NCBI GenBank assembly: GCA_963585895.1
Contig: CAUZXS010002443.1
Span: forward strand, 64,501-128,500
From: Sepioteuthis lessoniana
Taxonomy: Eukaryota > Mollusca > Cephalopoda > Myopsida > Loliginidae
DNA: 64,000 nucleotides
Reading direction: 5' to 3'
The translations under genes and the position numbers were made by a program. The notes under the pieces were generated by a model, which was not told the origin of the DNA, searched no databases, and saw nothing but the letters and a program-made list of their open reading frames with translations. Below, piece by piece: positions 22,430 through 32,595 of the stretch (position 1 is the stretch's first letter; each line of letters begins with the position of its first letter).

Positions 22430-23560
22430 TTCGAACTAGAAAGCTGCAGAACTTACTGTTTAAATTTACTGTTTGAAATTATCGTTTAATATTGCACACT
22501 AAAGCCCCCTAAAAATATTACCCAGTTTAATACTAAACTTGGCTTTAGTGTCACTCACATTCCTACAAATTTTAACCTTCAATTTTTTTTTCTTTATATT
22601 GCAAATTTTGACTGTAATATTCGGATACCGGTTTGAGAAGTTAAGAACCGAATATTGTTAACTTGTCTGGGAGGTAGGTGTTAGGTTAAGCACAAACTAA
22701 TTAAAGAAACATTCAAACATTCAATATGGAAAAATTAAAACAAATAAAAGGCATTAAGAGTTTAATAGATGTGAGAGAAAGTCACAAGAGAAGAGTAAAC
22801 ACTATACTGGACGTTATGGGTCATAATAAAAATTTGTCAGTGTCTCTCTTCAAGGCCTATGAACCTATAATTAAAGAATGGTTAAGTGAAATTTACAAAT
22901 TAAATATAAAGATTGCGGACTCGAGCTGTAAGGTACTTTATTCAAAAGAAAGTGGCCTAAAAGAAAATTAAATTGAAGAAAGCATATATTCTATGACGGT
23001 CATCTCTAAAATGCAAGATATGCTTTGGAGAAAGTTAATATTAGCAGTACTCCTACAGATAATAAAATAGAAAAAAATCTACAACCGTAGAAAGTTCACA
23101 AAGTGCACGAAATTTAGCGGTAAAAATATGACTAAAAAAATATGACTAAAAAGATATCTGAATCTTGAAAAATTTCCGACCTTTGAAAAATAAAAATAAT
23201 CCCATAGTAGACAAAAAAGTTCTTGTTTCTACCTTAGAAAATTTTGCTACGAACGCACGCAAAAAAACCCCTCCCTACTGCAAATTGTGTTATTGTGATA
23301 GTGTTGCGGAGCCGATAAGCATGTCGACCCCGCAAATGAATTTAAGTTTAATGCGTGCGAGTAGTGACAACCAAAGACAATGAAGGGAACAAAGGCGAGA
23401 CAACAGATACAACAAAAGTGATGATTTTATTGTCGGAATTAAAAACGTGTGTGTATAGTCCGTGGCGGTTGTATTTGGTCTTCAACTAGATAGGTGATGT
23501 CGATAGCTGGTATGGTCGAGTCGTAGGTGTGCGCGTGGACGATCGTTACTGGTAGCTGAG

Positions 23561-23915
23561 GTCGGTCGAGTCGTTGAAATCGATGTCCCAGTTTTGACAG
23601 TACGTTGGGTTAACCAGAGAGGGGATCGATTTAGTTGCTAGCCCGTACTGCGAGTCGTACATGGGCCAGATGTTGCAATGCTTGGGTAGTCCGTAACAGC
23701 GAGTCCTTACGTGGACTGCATGCTGCGTTGCTGGAGCGTCGTGGTCGGTAGATCGATATCCCGGTTTTGACAGTACATTGGGTTAACCGGGGGGGGGTCG
23801 ATTTGGTTGCTAGCCCGTACAGCGAGTCGTACGTAGGCTAGATGTTACAATGCTAGGGCAGTCCGTAACAGCGAGTCGTTACGTAGACTGCATGCTACAT
23901 TGCGGGAGCGTTGAG
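23561..23915 (+). repeat. Tandem duplication, ~183-bp unit
   Basis: Unit 1 is 23561-23743 and unit 2 is 23744-23915. Shared blocks are GGTTTTGACAGTAC(A/G)TTGGG, TTGCTAGCCCGTAC(A/T)GCGAG and AGTCCGTAACAGCGAGTC. Confidence 0.85.
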
Positions 23916-24049
23916 GTCGAAATCGGTGTTGGCAGCTTGGTCGTGTAGAGTCGAGCGAGTTGGTGTCTTAGTACTACGGACCAAGTGAATGGACGGGGAA
24001 ACCGTGGCTAAGGTTTGCCAGGCCTTAACACATACGAAATCGAGCGAGC

Positions 24050-24640
24050 GGTTCGGTGAAGCTAGGGCTTCGTTGTGCCCCTAGCTGTGCGGGCGTATCG
24101 TTTACGGTAGCTATGGCTTTGCCGTGCCAAAGCTGTGCAGGCGTATCATTGACGGTAGCTATGGCTTTGTCGTGCCCCATAGCTGTGCGGGCGTATTGTT
24201 GAAGGTAGCTATGGCTTTTCCGTGCCAAAGCTGTGCGGGCGTATCGGACGGTAGCTAAGGCTTTTCCGTGTCAAAACCGTGCGGACGCGTCGGGACGGTA
24301 GCTATGGCTTTTGCGCGCCAAAGCTGTACAGACGTATCGGACGGTAGCTAAGGCTGTGTCGCGCCAAAGCTGTGCGGGCGTATCGTTGACGGTAGCTATG
24401 GCTTTTGCGCGCCAAAGCTGTGCGGACGTATAGAGACGATAGCTAAGGCGCTGTGCGAACGGTCGGACGGTAGCTAAAGCTTTGCGCGCCAAAGCTGTGC
24501 GAACGTATCGAGACGATAGCTAAGGCTTTGCGCGCCAAAGCTGTGCGGGCGTATCGGACAATAGCTAATGCTTTGCGCGCCATAGCTGTGCGAGCGTATC
24601 GGGCGGTAGCTAAGGCTTGCTCGCCAAAGCTCTGCACTGT
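24050..24640 (-). repeat. ~45-bp minisatellite, about 12 units
   Basis: Unit core (+ strand): CCAAAGCTGTGCGGGCGTAT then a variable GGACGGTAGCTA(A/T)GGCTTT. Unit length varies by a few bases. The minus-strand open frames it creates, with ARKALATVRYARTA-like repeats, are by-products; frame is not conserved between units. Confidence 0.85.
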
Positions 24641-24939
24641 CGAGCGAACAGGTCAGGAGGCCGAGGCTAAGATTGGCGTTATCTTAGCGCTGCGCAGGTA
24701 GCAAAGCGGTAGCTAAAGGCTAACCCGTGCCTTTTACGTTGCGCAGCCAAACGGACGAGCGGAACCTTTAGTGCATACCAATGCGATAAAAAAAGGAGAG
24801 TGAATCTACCACTAGATGTGGGATTCAGCCTTGAAGCAAGGCGATTTGTAGAGCAAAGAGATGGGTGAATCTACCACTAGTAGTGGCAGTGAGGTGAATG
24901 CAACCACGATTACGTAGGATTCGACCTCGCAAGGCGAGT

Positions 24940-25480
24940 GGCCCCTGAGAGCGTCCGCGAAGACCTCTGTTATTTATCATACGTCCCACCAACGCATGAA
25001 TGTGGCACAAGGCCGTTTTTAAGGTGGGTCCGTTCGCAGGGCTGAAGCCCACACGCGTCCGGCGAGGTCAAAAATACCTTCGGCCCCGTTGGCATTCCCC
25101 TTTTTAGGGGCGCCTCAGGCGCCAGGCAATAAACCTAACCCCCAGAAGGGGGTAAAAGCCTGGGGGATAGCCCCCCTGAGGCCGGTAGAACTCTCCAGTG
25201 CCGAGGCACACCCGGCAGAATCGCCTTGAGGTAAAACGAATGCGACCCAACAACTGGAGAGCTCTATCATTTAACGCAGACCTCTATCATTTATCGATGC
25301 GTCTCACCAACGCACGAATGTGGCACAAAGCCGTTTTTAAGGCAGGTCCCAACGGGGTAAAAGTCTGGGGGGATGGCCTCCTGAGGCCGGAGGAAATCTC
25401 CAGTGCCGAGGCACACCCGGCAGAATTGCCTAGAGGTAAAACGGCCTACCGAATGCGACCCAACAACTGGAGAGGAAAGG
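24940..25480 (+). repeat. Duplicated GC-rich units
   Basis: 24950-25035 resembles 25265-25350 (CACCAACGCA(T/C)GAATGTGGC, CCGTTTTTAAGG). 25148-25262 resembles 25355-25482 (GGGGTAAAAG-CTGGGGG, CCAGTGCCGAGGCACACCCG, CGACCCAACAACTGGAGAG). The units interleave, so the block probably arose by duplication of a ~205-310-bp segment. Confidence 0.75.
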
Positions 25481-25514
25481 CCACACAAACGCCCAAGAGC
25501 GTCCGCGGGGACCT

Positions 25515-25735
25515 CTGCTTCCCACCAGACACGACTTGACACAAGGTCAAAAGCCAAAAGGCCGATTAAAGTAGGGATAAAGGGGTCTATGCTGCTCATC
25601 GGCTCACTTGGTGCAATGTGAGCCTGATGAGGCAAGCAGTTTCACGAACCCAAATGCGGGTCCGGGCACGTATGCCGCGTTATGGCTTGAACTAGACACT
25701 AAGGTCTAGTGCCATACATAGGTTTCGAGAAAGTC
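25515..25735 (+). repeat. Dispersed repeat H, copy 2
   Basis: Partner of 17857-18095, about 7.6 kb away in the same direction. Confidence 0.6.
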
Positions 25736-27534
25736 CGCGGGGACATCTGAATTTTTCGCCGCTGAAGCCTTTTTCATATAAAAGAAAGGGAACACCACTT
25801 CTGCCGCACCACATAAATAGAAAGTTTTTCTATAAAAAATGGACGTAGAAAATAAGTCCCTGATATAGGCTAGCAAAGATAATTAATTCCATTTTTATAG
25901 AATTATTTCTGGCAGAAGTGTTTTGCAAATGTTGATAAATGTTAATTTATCCCTTTCTTAGCTGTAATGGCTTCTTAGAGTTGAAAAAGAGCTTTATCAT
26001 TTCCGGTCGTACCCGGATGTAATTTTTCTAGGGCGAACGTGTGGGGATTTTTATAAGCCCCGAAAAGCCCGATTTATTCCTACGTTTTGTAAAAGAATAA
26101 ATCGTACTTCAAACAGCTGTAGAGAATTGGTGACAGCTTTTGAAGAAAGGGACGAACGACTTATACGTACAACAAAATTTATATACAACAACAATAAACA
26201 GGGTTTTACACCAAATGGAATAAACAACGAATGTGTAAGTAACAGTTCACAAAAGAGAGTTCAAGTAAGAGTTCAAGATGTAAAATATGGTTAGGGTTGT
26301 TGTGAAGGTTGTAAGGTTGAAGGTAAAGTAGGTTTGATAAGGTAAAGTAGTGAAGTAGGTAAAGTGGGTTTACAGATAAAATGCCTGCTGGAACTTAACT
26401 GTGTGTGTCCTGTTCCTTTAAACTCTGCACGTGCGTTCGTCGGTCTTGGGTCCCGGTGGTGGAAGGTACCAAATGTATGCCGTCAAGGGGCTGCTACGAT
26501 GGACCTGATGCTAACAGTTGTTGGTAGTGGAACCAAAAGAGGGAGAATCTCCTGTGGGGTTCTTTTTTATCATGGACGCCACGTGACCCCAAGGGGCTGC
26601 TGCTGATCGGTGAAACAGGATCTCTAGTTCCTTACCAAAATTTCTACAAACGAGTAATCCGATCTGTTTATGTTTGTAGGCAGGTCACGACAATAGTCAC
26701 AAAATTAGTTATTGTAGTGAGTATCCAAATATCACGTCCAGAAAAGCTAGGTGCAGAGAATTGAATCTTGCATTCTATGTTCTAGCGCACGGCACAAAAG
26801 CGAAAGCTGTCGAGGAAATTTTTATAAATTACTCTTTCAATGTGACCACTGTAAAACGAATAGATATGTCACTCCCTTATGCAAACACACAACTAAGAAA
26901 GATAACCCTGCTACCCTTTCGATAAAATACACCAATTTGGAATTACGAGAGCAACCATAATATTTGCCTATCGTTAGTATTGCGATAACAAAGGGAAAGG
27001 TGACCCCTGAGTTCAATTGTTTATTTGACACAGGAAGTCAGAGGTTTTATTCCTCTAAACATGTCATTAATGAATTGAGTTGTAGTGAATCTAATCTTGT
27101 TCCAGTAGAATCCGAAAAAAAAAAGTTTCTCGGTTCTAAAGTTAAAAAAATTAAACCAAGTTACTTTGGAAATTGAAGTAGAGAAAAAAACATCCTTTTA
27201 AAAAACTTAATTGTCTATGTTATCTTTTCGAATCAGTATCCGAACTAGAAAGCTACGAAACTTACTGTTTAAATTTACCGTTTGAACTTACCGTTTAATA
27301 TTGCACACTAAAACATTACCCCTAAAAACATTACCCAGTTAAAAACTAAACTTGGCTCTTGTGTTACTCACATTCAACAAATTTTATTCCCTCCAAATTT
27401 CTTTTTATTGAAATTTTATCCCTTTTAATTTCTTTATATTGCAAATTTTAACCTCTTGAAATTTCTTTATATTGTAAATTTTTAGTACATTTTGATAGAA
27501 CTTATCAGAGAGTGCCCGGGAAACAAAGTTCTTT

Positions 27535-27840
27535 GGATATGAGTAATCGACTTTCATTTAATTTTACTTTTATTTCTTGGGAAGCTTCATCCTATTTAAA
27601 ATCTTTATCGGCAATTCAAGAAGCGAGTGACGAAACCCATCTGTTGGTTTAAGTTTTTCGTGCCTTCACAGTTCAGTCCTCGAATTCGTACTAAGGGTCC
27701 GAATAGTAGTTCTTGACAAAAAGAGGAAGGAGCTTTTTGGTGCCGCACTGTCTGTGATTACTTCTCCCTTTTCCACTCAGGCCAAATCAAGTCCGCACGT
27801 GGTCGGCTTGATTTTTTTCCTGAGAAATACATTTTTATAT
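27535..27840 (-). repeat. Right arm of the ~300-bp inverted repeat
   Basis: Reverse complement of 19785-20078 over nearly its full length. It lies just outside the right BEL-2 LTR. Confidence 0.8.
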
Positions 27841-28138
27841 GGTTTTACCTCTTTCTCAGAATTACACATTCCACCCATGGGACAATCTTCTTTATTTCTA
27901 CAATTACGAAGTAAGTTATTTGTTCGCTGATTATCTTAGTGATTTGTCTATTAAATTCTTGTTATGATTATGAATTGTTTTAGATATATCATTAGTGCGA
28001 GAGTAACTAATTTCTAGTGTGTTCCAATTGAAGATTTTATTTAATGGGTTTATATGTGTGTGTGTGTGTGTGCAGAGTCAAGCAAAAAAAAAAAAAAGAA
28101 AGACAATTTTATAATTCTGGATATATAAATATATATAT
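27841..28138. repeat. Spacer with TG and A-rich runs
   Basis: (TG)n at 28054-28072 followed by a long A-run and (TA)n. Nothing else is seen. Confidence 0.6.
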
Positions 28139-28212
28139 TGGCCTGGTGGGTAGAGTGTTTTCCAATGGCCCGGTAGATTGGGGTTCAATTCCTGGTTAAG
28201 TCATACTTGTAG
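28139..28212 (+). mobile_element. tRNA-headed SINE (SINE-A), head only
   Basis: GGCCTGGTGGGTAGAGTG is an A-box-like start and GGTTCAATTCC (28182-28192) a near-consensus B box, spaced as in a tRNA. The same head, reversed, begins the copies at 34515 and 45238. The SINE body is not recognised after it. Confidence 0.7.
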
Positions 28213-28282
28213 AGGTGGAATGTATTTAGTTATTTCGGTAGAAATGCGTCCGTATTTTACGGGTATTGCTCTCAATATTATT

Positions 28283-29010
28283 TCCTCCACAAATACAACA
28301 CAAAACTTTACAATCGCGTAAAAGAAATGGAATAGAACACAACGAACATTAAACAACAAACAGTTTAATATACATTAAACAGAATGTAAAACAAATAAAA
28401 AACATGATGTGTAAATGGCCTTTTGGAAAATAAAGTTTGGCAAGTTAGAAGAAAATAAATTCGTTTACACGTGTGTGTATGTTTAGATGTTCACAGAGTC
28501 TGTAAAAAAGTAGTTCTTACTTACATTAAGTTCATGTCGTGTTTTATGATTGTTGCGACAGCATGTCGCGTTGATGAAAGAAAGATTGCCGGGTTTTTCT
28601 TTTGAATGTGATTCGTGGCCATCTGTAGCTAGGTCATGAGCTTTGACTGTGGAAGAAAAGGAATTTGCCTGACAGAGTATCGGCTACTGCTTTAATGACT
28701 TAGTGGCTTCGTCTTAGTGAATGACTCGCTGAATGTTGTGTTACTTATACCATAATAGTGGATCAAAGAATCGTCCTAAAATTTTAGCGCGTAGACATTT
28801 ATTGACCAATCAGATTCGTATTTTACTATTCTATTTTAGAGCCTAAATATTTTCTGTTAATTGCCTTCCGATCCTATTTTTCTAGAATGTTCTTATTCTA
28901 TGTTTTAGCTGATTGGTTGAAAAATATAACTTAAATGTAACTTAAATGTAATATAAATATAACTTAAATGTAACTTAAATGCCAATGCAGTTTTGATCCT
29001 AAATTTCTAG
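28283..29010. repeat. Dispersed repeat D, copy 2 (LTR-like)
   Basis: Partner of 13600-14330 in the same direction, 14.7 kb away. A short AACTTAAATGTAACTTAAAT tandem lies at 28931-28980. Confidence 0.5.
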
Positions 29011-29159
29011 AATGTTCTTAAGTGTTTTTATTGCTTATTTTAAGACTAGAAAAAATGTGTATTCCATAGGCTCAAAAAATGGTACTTGTTACCTCCTTAC
29101 TTAACATGTAGGGAATAAAAAAATAAATTAAAAAAATTAAATTGAATTAAACTAAGAAT

Positions 29160-29515
29160 ATTATTAAAATATGCAGAAACTCCCATAGGTCCCTGACAGA
29201 AAAAAGGGACGACGCATGCGTAAAGAAAAAGGGACCTCCCGACTAAAGGAGGAAGCTCGTTCTCTTTCAGGCAGTGACCGGCGAAGTGACAACACCTTGC
29301 TAACTAGTGGAAGACGCCACGCATTCATCTTTGGACGAAGCGTTGGCTAGACCTTTCACTAGTAGCAGCCCTCTCGGTTAATAGTATGCCGATATATAAA
29401 AGGCTACTGTAACATAGCCAGATATGAATACGTGAAATGGACATATTCATACCAGTACGCAAAACGTTCATAATGTTCGTATATATAACATATACATAGA
29501 ACATAGGAATCCCGA
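29160..29515. repeat. Repeat resembling 1010-1130, and spacer
   Basis: CCCTGACAG...GACGCATGCGTAAA...AAAGGG(A/G)...TCTCTTTCAG resembles 1026-1100. No coding. Confidence 0.35.
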
Positions 29516-29960
29516 AACACAAAAACACTTACGACTTCTTAGTTCAGGTACGAAACTTTTTATTACCTTTTAAAGTTTAAAGGTTTTTCGACATAAGGAG
29601 AGAGATACACATTCTTTCTATTCTGGCTTTTCCATCTGCACCCCCATCACGTGCGGCGTCCGTAGCGCACAAATTTGTCTGGCCTCAGCGATCCCCGAAA
29701 GTCGACCCTTCCCGTTCAGAGTCTAGTTCTCAACAAACTCACTTTTTTCAAATTCCCCCAAATCCTCCGCGCACGCTTCCGGTGCATGACGTCATTCATA
29801 TCCACTGGTCAACCTCTCTCTGGGATTTTTATTTTGACATCTGTGAACGACACATCCTCCTAGCGCGCGTCAACACCTGTGATCAAGTCTGCACCTAACT
29901 AAACCATGTGCAGAGCCGAAAGGTTCTCAGCCTAACTAAACCCAAAGGCAAGATATATAA
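29515..29960 (-). mobile_element. LTR family C, second copy
   Basis: Partner of 5927-6545. Shared blocks are GTTCAGGTACGAA, GAGAGA(G/T)ACAC, TGACGTCATTCA or its decayed match, and GCAGAGCCGAA. Minus orientation. No internal coding region adjoins, so probably a solo LTR. Confidence 0.55.
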
Positions 29961-30400
29961 AATGAAATCCCTCGGCCATTATATTACACTACGAAATGGA
30001 CCTATCAAACTACAAACTAAAACACTGGACTTGGACAAACTCCCAAAAGCGACTAACCCCATGATAAAGCTTTAAAATACCAAATGAGGACACGCATATA
30101 CCAAGAAAAGATTAACGTATTTTTAGACATCTTGACTGGGGATTCAACCATTTCAATTGTATTCAGGGAGAATTCCTTCATCCATTGAATGGTTGTTAAA
30201 CACAGGAAATAAAGGAAAATAAAACAAAACGGCTTCGTCTCGTATCTATTGCTATCTTCTTTCGTATAATTCTTTTTGGGCCTTTCTTGTTCTAGGAGTT
30301 ACATCAACGAGACAACGTGGGGTAAAATAAAATAACCTCAGAATGGAGTCAGATATCAAATGGCAACACAGCTTTGCCCCTGATCTATACCTTCCCATAA
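29961..30400. other. No gene seen
   Basis: AT-rich spacer; nothing recognisable on either strand. Confidence 0.5.
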
Positions 30401-30528
30401 ACACACAGCATTATAAGGTACGTGGAGTAATTCAGGGAAAGTAGCGCCCTCCCCAACATTTTGGTGTAGTAGCTATTGAAAAGGAAACTTTTGGGTGGCC
30501 CTCGACTTCAGTCGGCAACTTTACTTTC
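30401..30528 (+). mobile_element. SINE-A body, head missing
   Basis: CAGCATTATAAGGTACGT, GCGCCCTCCCCAACA, GGTGTAGTAGCTATTGAAAA and GTCGGCAACTTTA match the body of the reversed copies at 34271-34515 and 44991-45238. The tRNA head is absent (5' truncation). It runs into (CT)n(TA)n at 30529-30566. Confidence 0.75.
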
Positions 30529-30534
30529 TTTCTT

Positions 30535-30566
<32 letters not shown>

Positions 30567-30765
30567 AAATTAACTTAAATCGCGAGTCGGAAATCTTCTA
30601 CTAAAGTTTCACCTTATCGGATCATCAGGAAGTCTAACCCCGACTAATGCTAAAGGAGAAAACACCATTTTATATTAATCAAAAACTCACCTAGCTTAAA
30701 ATTTACATAACAAAAAAAAAACAACAAAAAAAACCCCTCAGTTATAAATACTCCGAAACCTATCC
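30529..30765. repeat. CT/TA microsatellite and AT-rich spacer
   Basis: (TTTC)(TC)n(TA)n at 30524-30566, then poly(A)-interrupted spacer downstream of the Penelope-like ORF. Confidence 0.7.
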
Positions 30766-31851
30766 CTAATTATAGAGCAACCACGCCCTTTTGTGTCTAC
30801 AACTATTTAACACCTCCGATCTTTGGTTTAACATATCCCTACTTTTACAAGATGCTATTGCCAATTTTTCCTCCATGCAAAGCAAACAACCCCTATCTCC
30901 AGCCCTATATTTACGGCATTTCTTTATTACTTCCCATTTCATTATCGGATCTATCCCTTTGTTATCTTTGAGCTCCCACACATAACTAGATAACGGACAA
31001 TTACATTTAGCAATCATCTTATTTTTCTCCTTACTTAGTTTAGCTATATTACTCTTGTTTATTATCCCATTGATGTTTGGCATGCGACTATAACTTAATT
31101 TAACACAATTCTTATTAAATATCTTATGTAACGGGTTTCCACTAGGGAAATTTCTTTTTAATAACTTAAAGAATTCTTTCCCCAAGTTATTGACTACCTC
31201 CATGTTATAAGGGGGATTAAACCATAAAATTTTCCCAGGTCTATTTCTCCTTTTTTGCGTATTACTTTCCTCCCTATCCCGATATTCTAAATTGATCCTA
31301 TATCCGTCATTCTTCAAAGCCTCCTCATATTCCTGCTTGCTTCGTTCAAAAATTTCCTTGTTGGAGGAGTTATTTGATAACCTATGCTCTATTCCCTTAG
31401 GTACATGTTTAAATACCCGTGTTGGGTGGTTGGATCCTCTGTTCACATAATGCAGATCCTGGTTCCTTTTTCTAAACGGAGATACAGTTCCACTATATAA
31501 GTTTAAAGTAACATCAAGATAATCGGTAATTTTTAGGTCCGTCTTTATATCTAACCTAAATCCAAACTCATCAAACAGCTTATACAATCTTTTTCTAATA
31601 CCATCACATTTTTTCGGTGTGCTTTCATCCACGATAATCAAACCATCATCAGGATAAAGCCCTACTCGGGTCCATAATCTTATTAATGCTATACAATAAT
31701 ACACACCCGACGAGCTCACAAATTTCTGCCCCATCATAAGTAATTGGCTCCACTCGTGTTGAGCACTCTTGTAATTGTAGCATTGCAGTGTTCGCGGAAG
31801 GTTTTTGTTTTCTTTTGACCAACTGACTGCATATCCCTTGATTTTTTTCAA
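30766..31851 (-). mobile_element. Penelope-like element relic 2, RT ORF of 361 aa
   Basis: An open frame of 361 codons on the minus strand. It carries a reverse-transcriptase palm with YPDD at residues 66-69 (families usually have YRDD or similar), then VDESTPKK, DYLDVTLNL (about 110-118) and NRGSNHPTRVFKHVPKGIE. A conserved C-terminal region follows: ILWFNPPYN, SYSRMPNINGII, YVWELKDN, CLLCMEEKLAI and LNQRSEVLNSCRHK. This order is that of Penelope-like RTs that end in a GIY-YIG nuclease. The N-terminal RT fingers lie upstream of the ORF and are not seen, and the GIY/YIG core itself is missing between CNCP and LSSYVWELK, an internal loss that keeps the frame. So the copy is defective despite its long frame. 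Upstream, 31973-32006 carries a 32-nt unit found inverted at ~3600. Confidence 0.75.
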
Positions 31852-32002
31852 GGGGTCTGACGAGGTTGGTCTTTTCTTTCTTTTTGACCTATATTTTTTC
31901 TTTTCCCCTCAGGCGGTGATTCGAGATATTCTTATCTCTTGTTCCTGGCGTGTTTTTTTCCTTTTTTTCTAGTACCGTGAATGCTGGTAGATATTAGATT
32001 AG

Positions 32003-32038
<36 letters not shown>

Positions 32039-32186
32039 GGATTCTGGGTTTCGACGTATGAGAGCCAAACAGATCTGATCAGTTCTGATGCTTGTAACTC
32101 ATATGAAATTTCAAACCAGCCACTGACTTGAATGCAAGTCTGTAGATAATGTAACAAGGAAGGTAATCAGATGAAGTAGCTAACAT
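31852..32186. repeat. Penelope-like upstream region and TA microsatellite
   Basis: The 32-nt unit TACCGTGAATGCTGGTAGAT... at 31973-32006 is followed by (TA)n to 32036. CAGATCTGATCA at 32069 also occurs at ~3450. No gene is seen. Confidence 0.5.
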
Positions 32187-32543
32187 GATCGATCTGACGT
32201 AACCTACTGGCTACCGAAATCAAATAATCCTCATTGAGAATGCAGAGTCATTTGTGACGTCAGCAACAACGTTTTTCTTTTACCCCTACCGGAAACGAGA
32301 ACGCCAACAACGTCGCTCCTATGTGATGACTGAATTTCTATATCAATACAAAGACTATTTTTGAAATGAATTACTTTGGTTTACTTAATTTTTTAATTTG
32401 TAAAAAAAGACATATAAGAATTACTTCCCTTGAATAATTTTTTCCACCTTGTTAAAAAAAAGAATTACTTCCCTTGAATATAGATTTTTAAGGGTTATTG
32501 CCCTTAGTTATCTATTTATTTTAAAACTTGTACAAATACCAAC
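32187..32543. other. Region 5' of GATD1; repeat shared with 17470
   Basis: 32195-32330 matches 17470-17600 (TGACGTCAGC-AACAACG). The 200 bp before the GATD1 start are AT-rich with two copies of AGAATTACTTCCCTTGAATA (32420 and 32462 areas). I see no TATA box or other promoter element that I would call. Confidence 0.4.
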
Positions 32544-32595
32544 ATGTCAACCGTCAGAGGTAGCCTTCTTCTTGTTCTCAGTGCTGATCCTGCAG
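32544..32595 (+). CDS. GATD1: GATD1 exon 1 (coding part)
   Basis: ATG at 32544 in the context CCAACATGT. It encodes MSTVRGSLLLVLSADPA plus the first base of a Gly codon, then the donor CAG|GTAGAT. The hydrophobic LLLVLSA is the first beta strand of the fold. The codon split in phase 1 is completed by GA at the start of exon 2. The ATG choice fits the short N-terminus; no upstream in-frame alternative was needed. Confidence 0.8.

Larger units (their letters stand above)
23385..26740. repeat. GC-rich, minisatellite-rich block inside BEL-2
   Basis: The base composition is strikingly GC- and CpG-rich compared with the AT-rich surroundings, especially 23440-25740. It is built from layered repeats: a ~183-bp duplication (23561-23915), a ~45-bp minisatellite (24050-24640), and duplicated ~100-130-bp units (24940-25480). 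Repeat H (25515-25735) follows, and the flank 25740-26740 is AT-rich. No coding domain is seen. Identity unknown. Confidence 0.6.
22430..27490 (+). mobile_element. BEL/Pao retrotransposon fossil (BEL-2) with insertion
   Basis: Direct repeats at 22430-22620 and 27240-27480 (CGAACTAGAAAGCT, TTTAATATTGCACACTAAA, CTTTATATTGCAAATTTT) look like its LTRs. Between them lie a gag start at 22726-22970 (EKLKQIKGIKSLIDVRES), further gag-like sequence to 23383, a zinc-knuckle-like CILCSSARHKSESC at 26775-26820, and a protease start at 26964-27176 with DTGSQRFYSS. A GC-rich foreign block, about 23385-26740, sits between the gag pieces. Broken; reverse transcriptase was not seen in this copy. Confidence 0.65.

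Noticed and set aside
24025-24637. Minus-strand repeat proteins with ARKALATVRYARTA-like units
   Set aside because: The units come from a ~45-bp minisatellite; unit length varies and the frame changes between units, so no selected protein is supported.
24050-24640. Possible CRISPR-like array
   Set aside because: The units are contiguous and variable without unique spacers, in a eukaryotic setting; it is a minisatellite.
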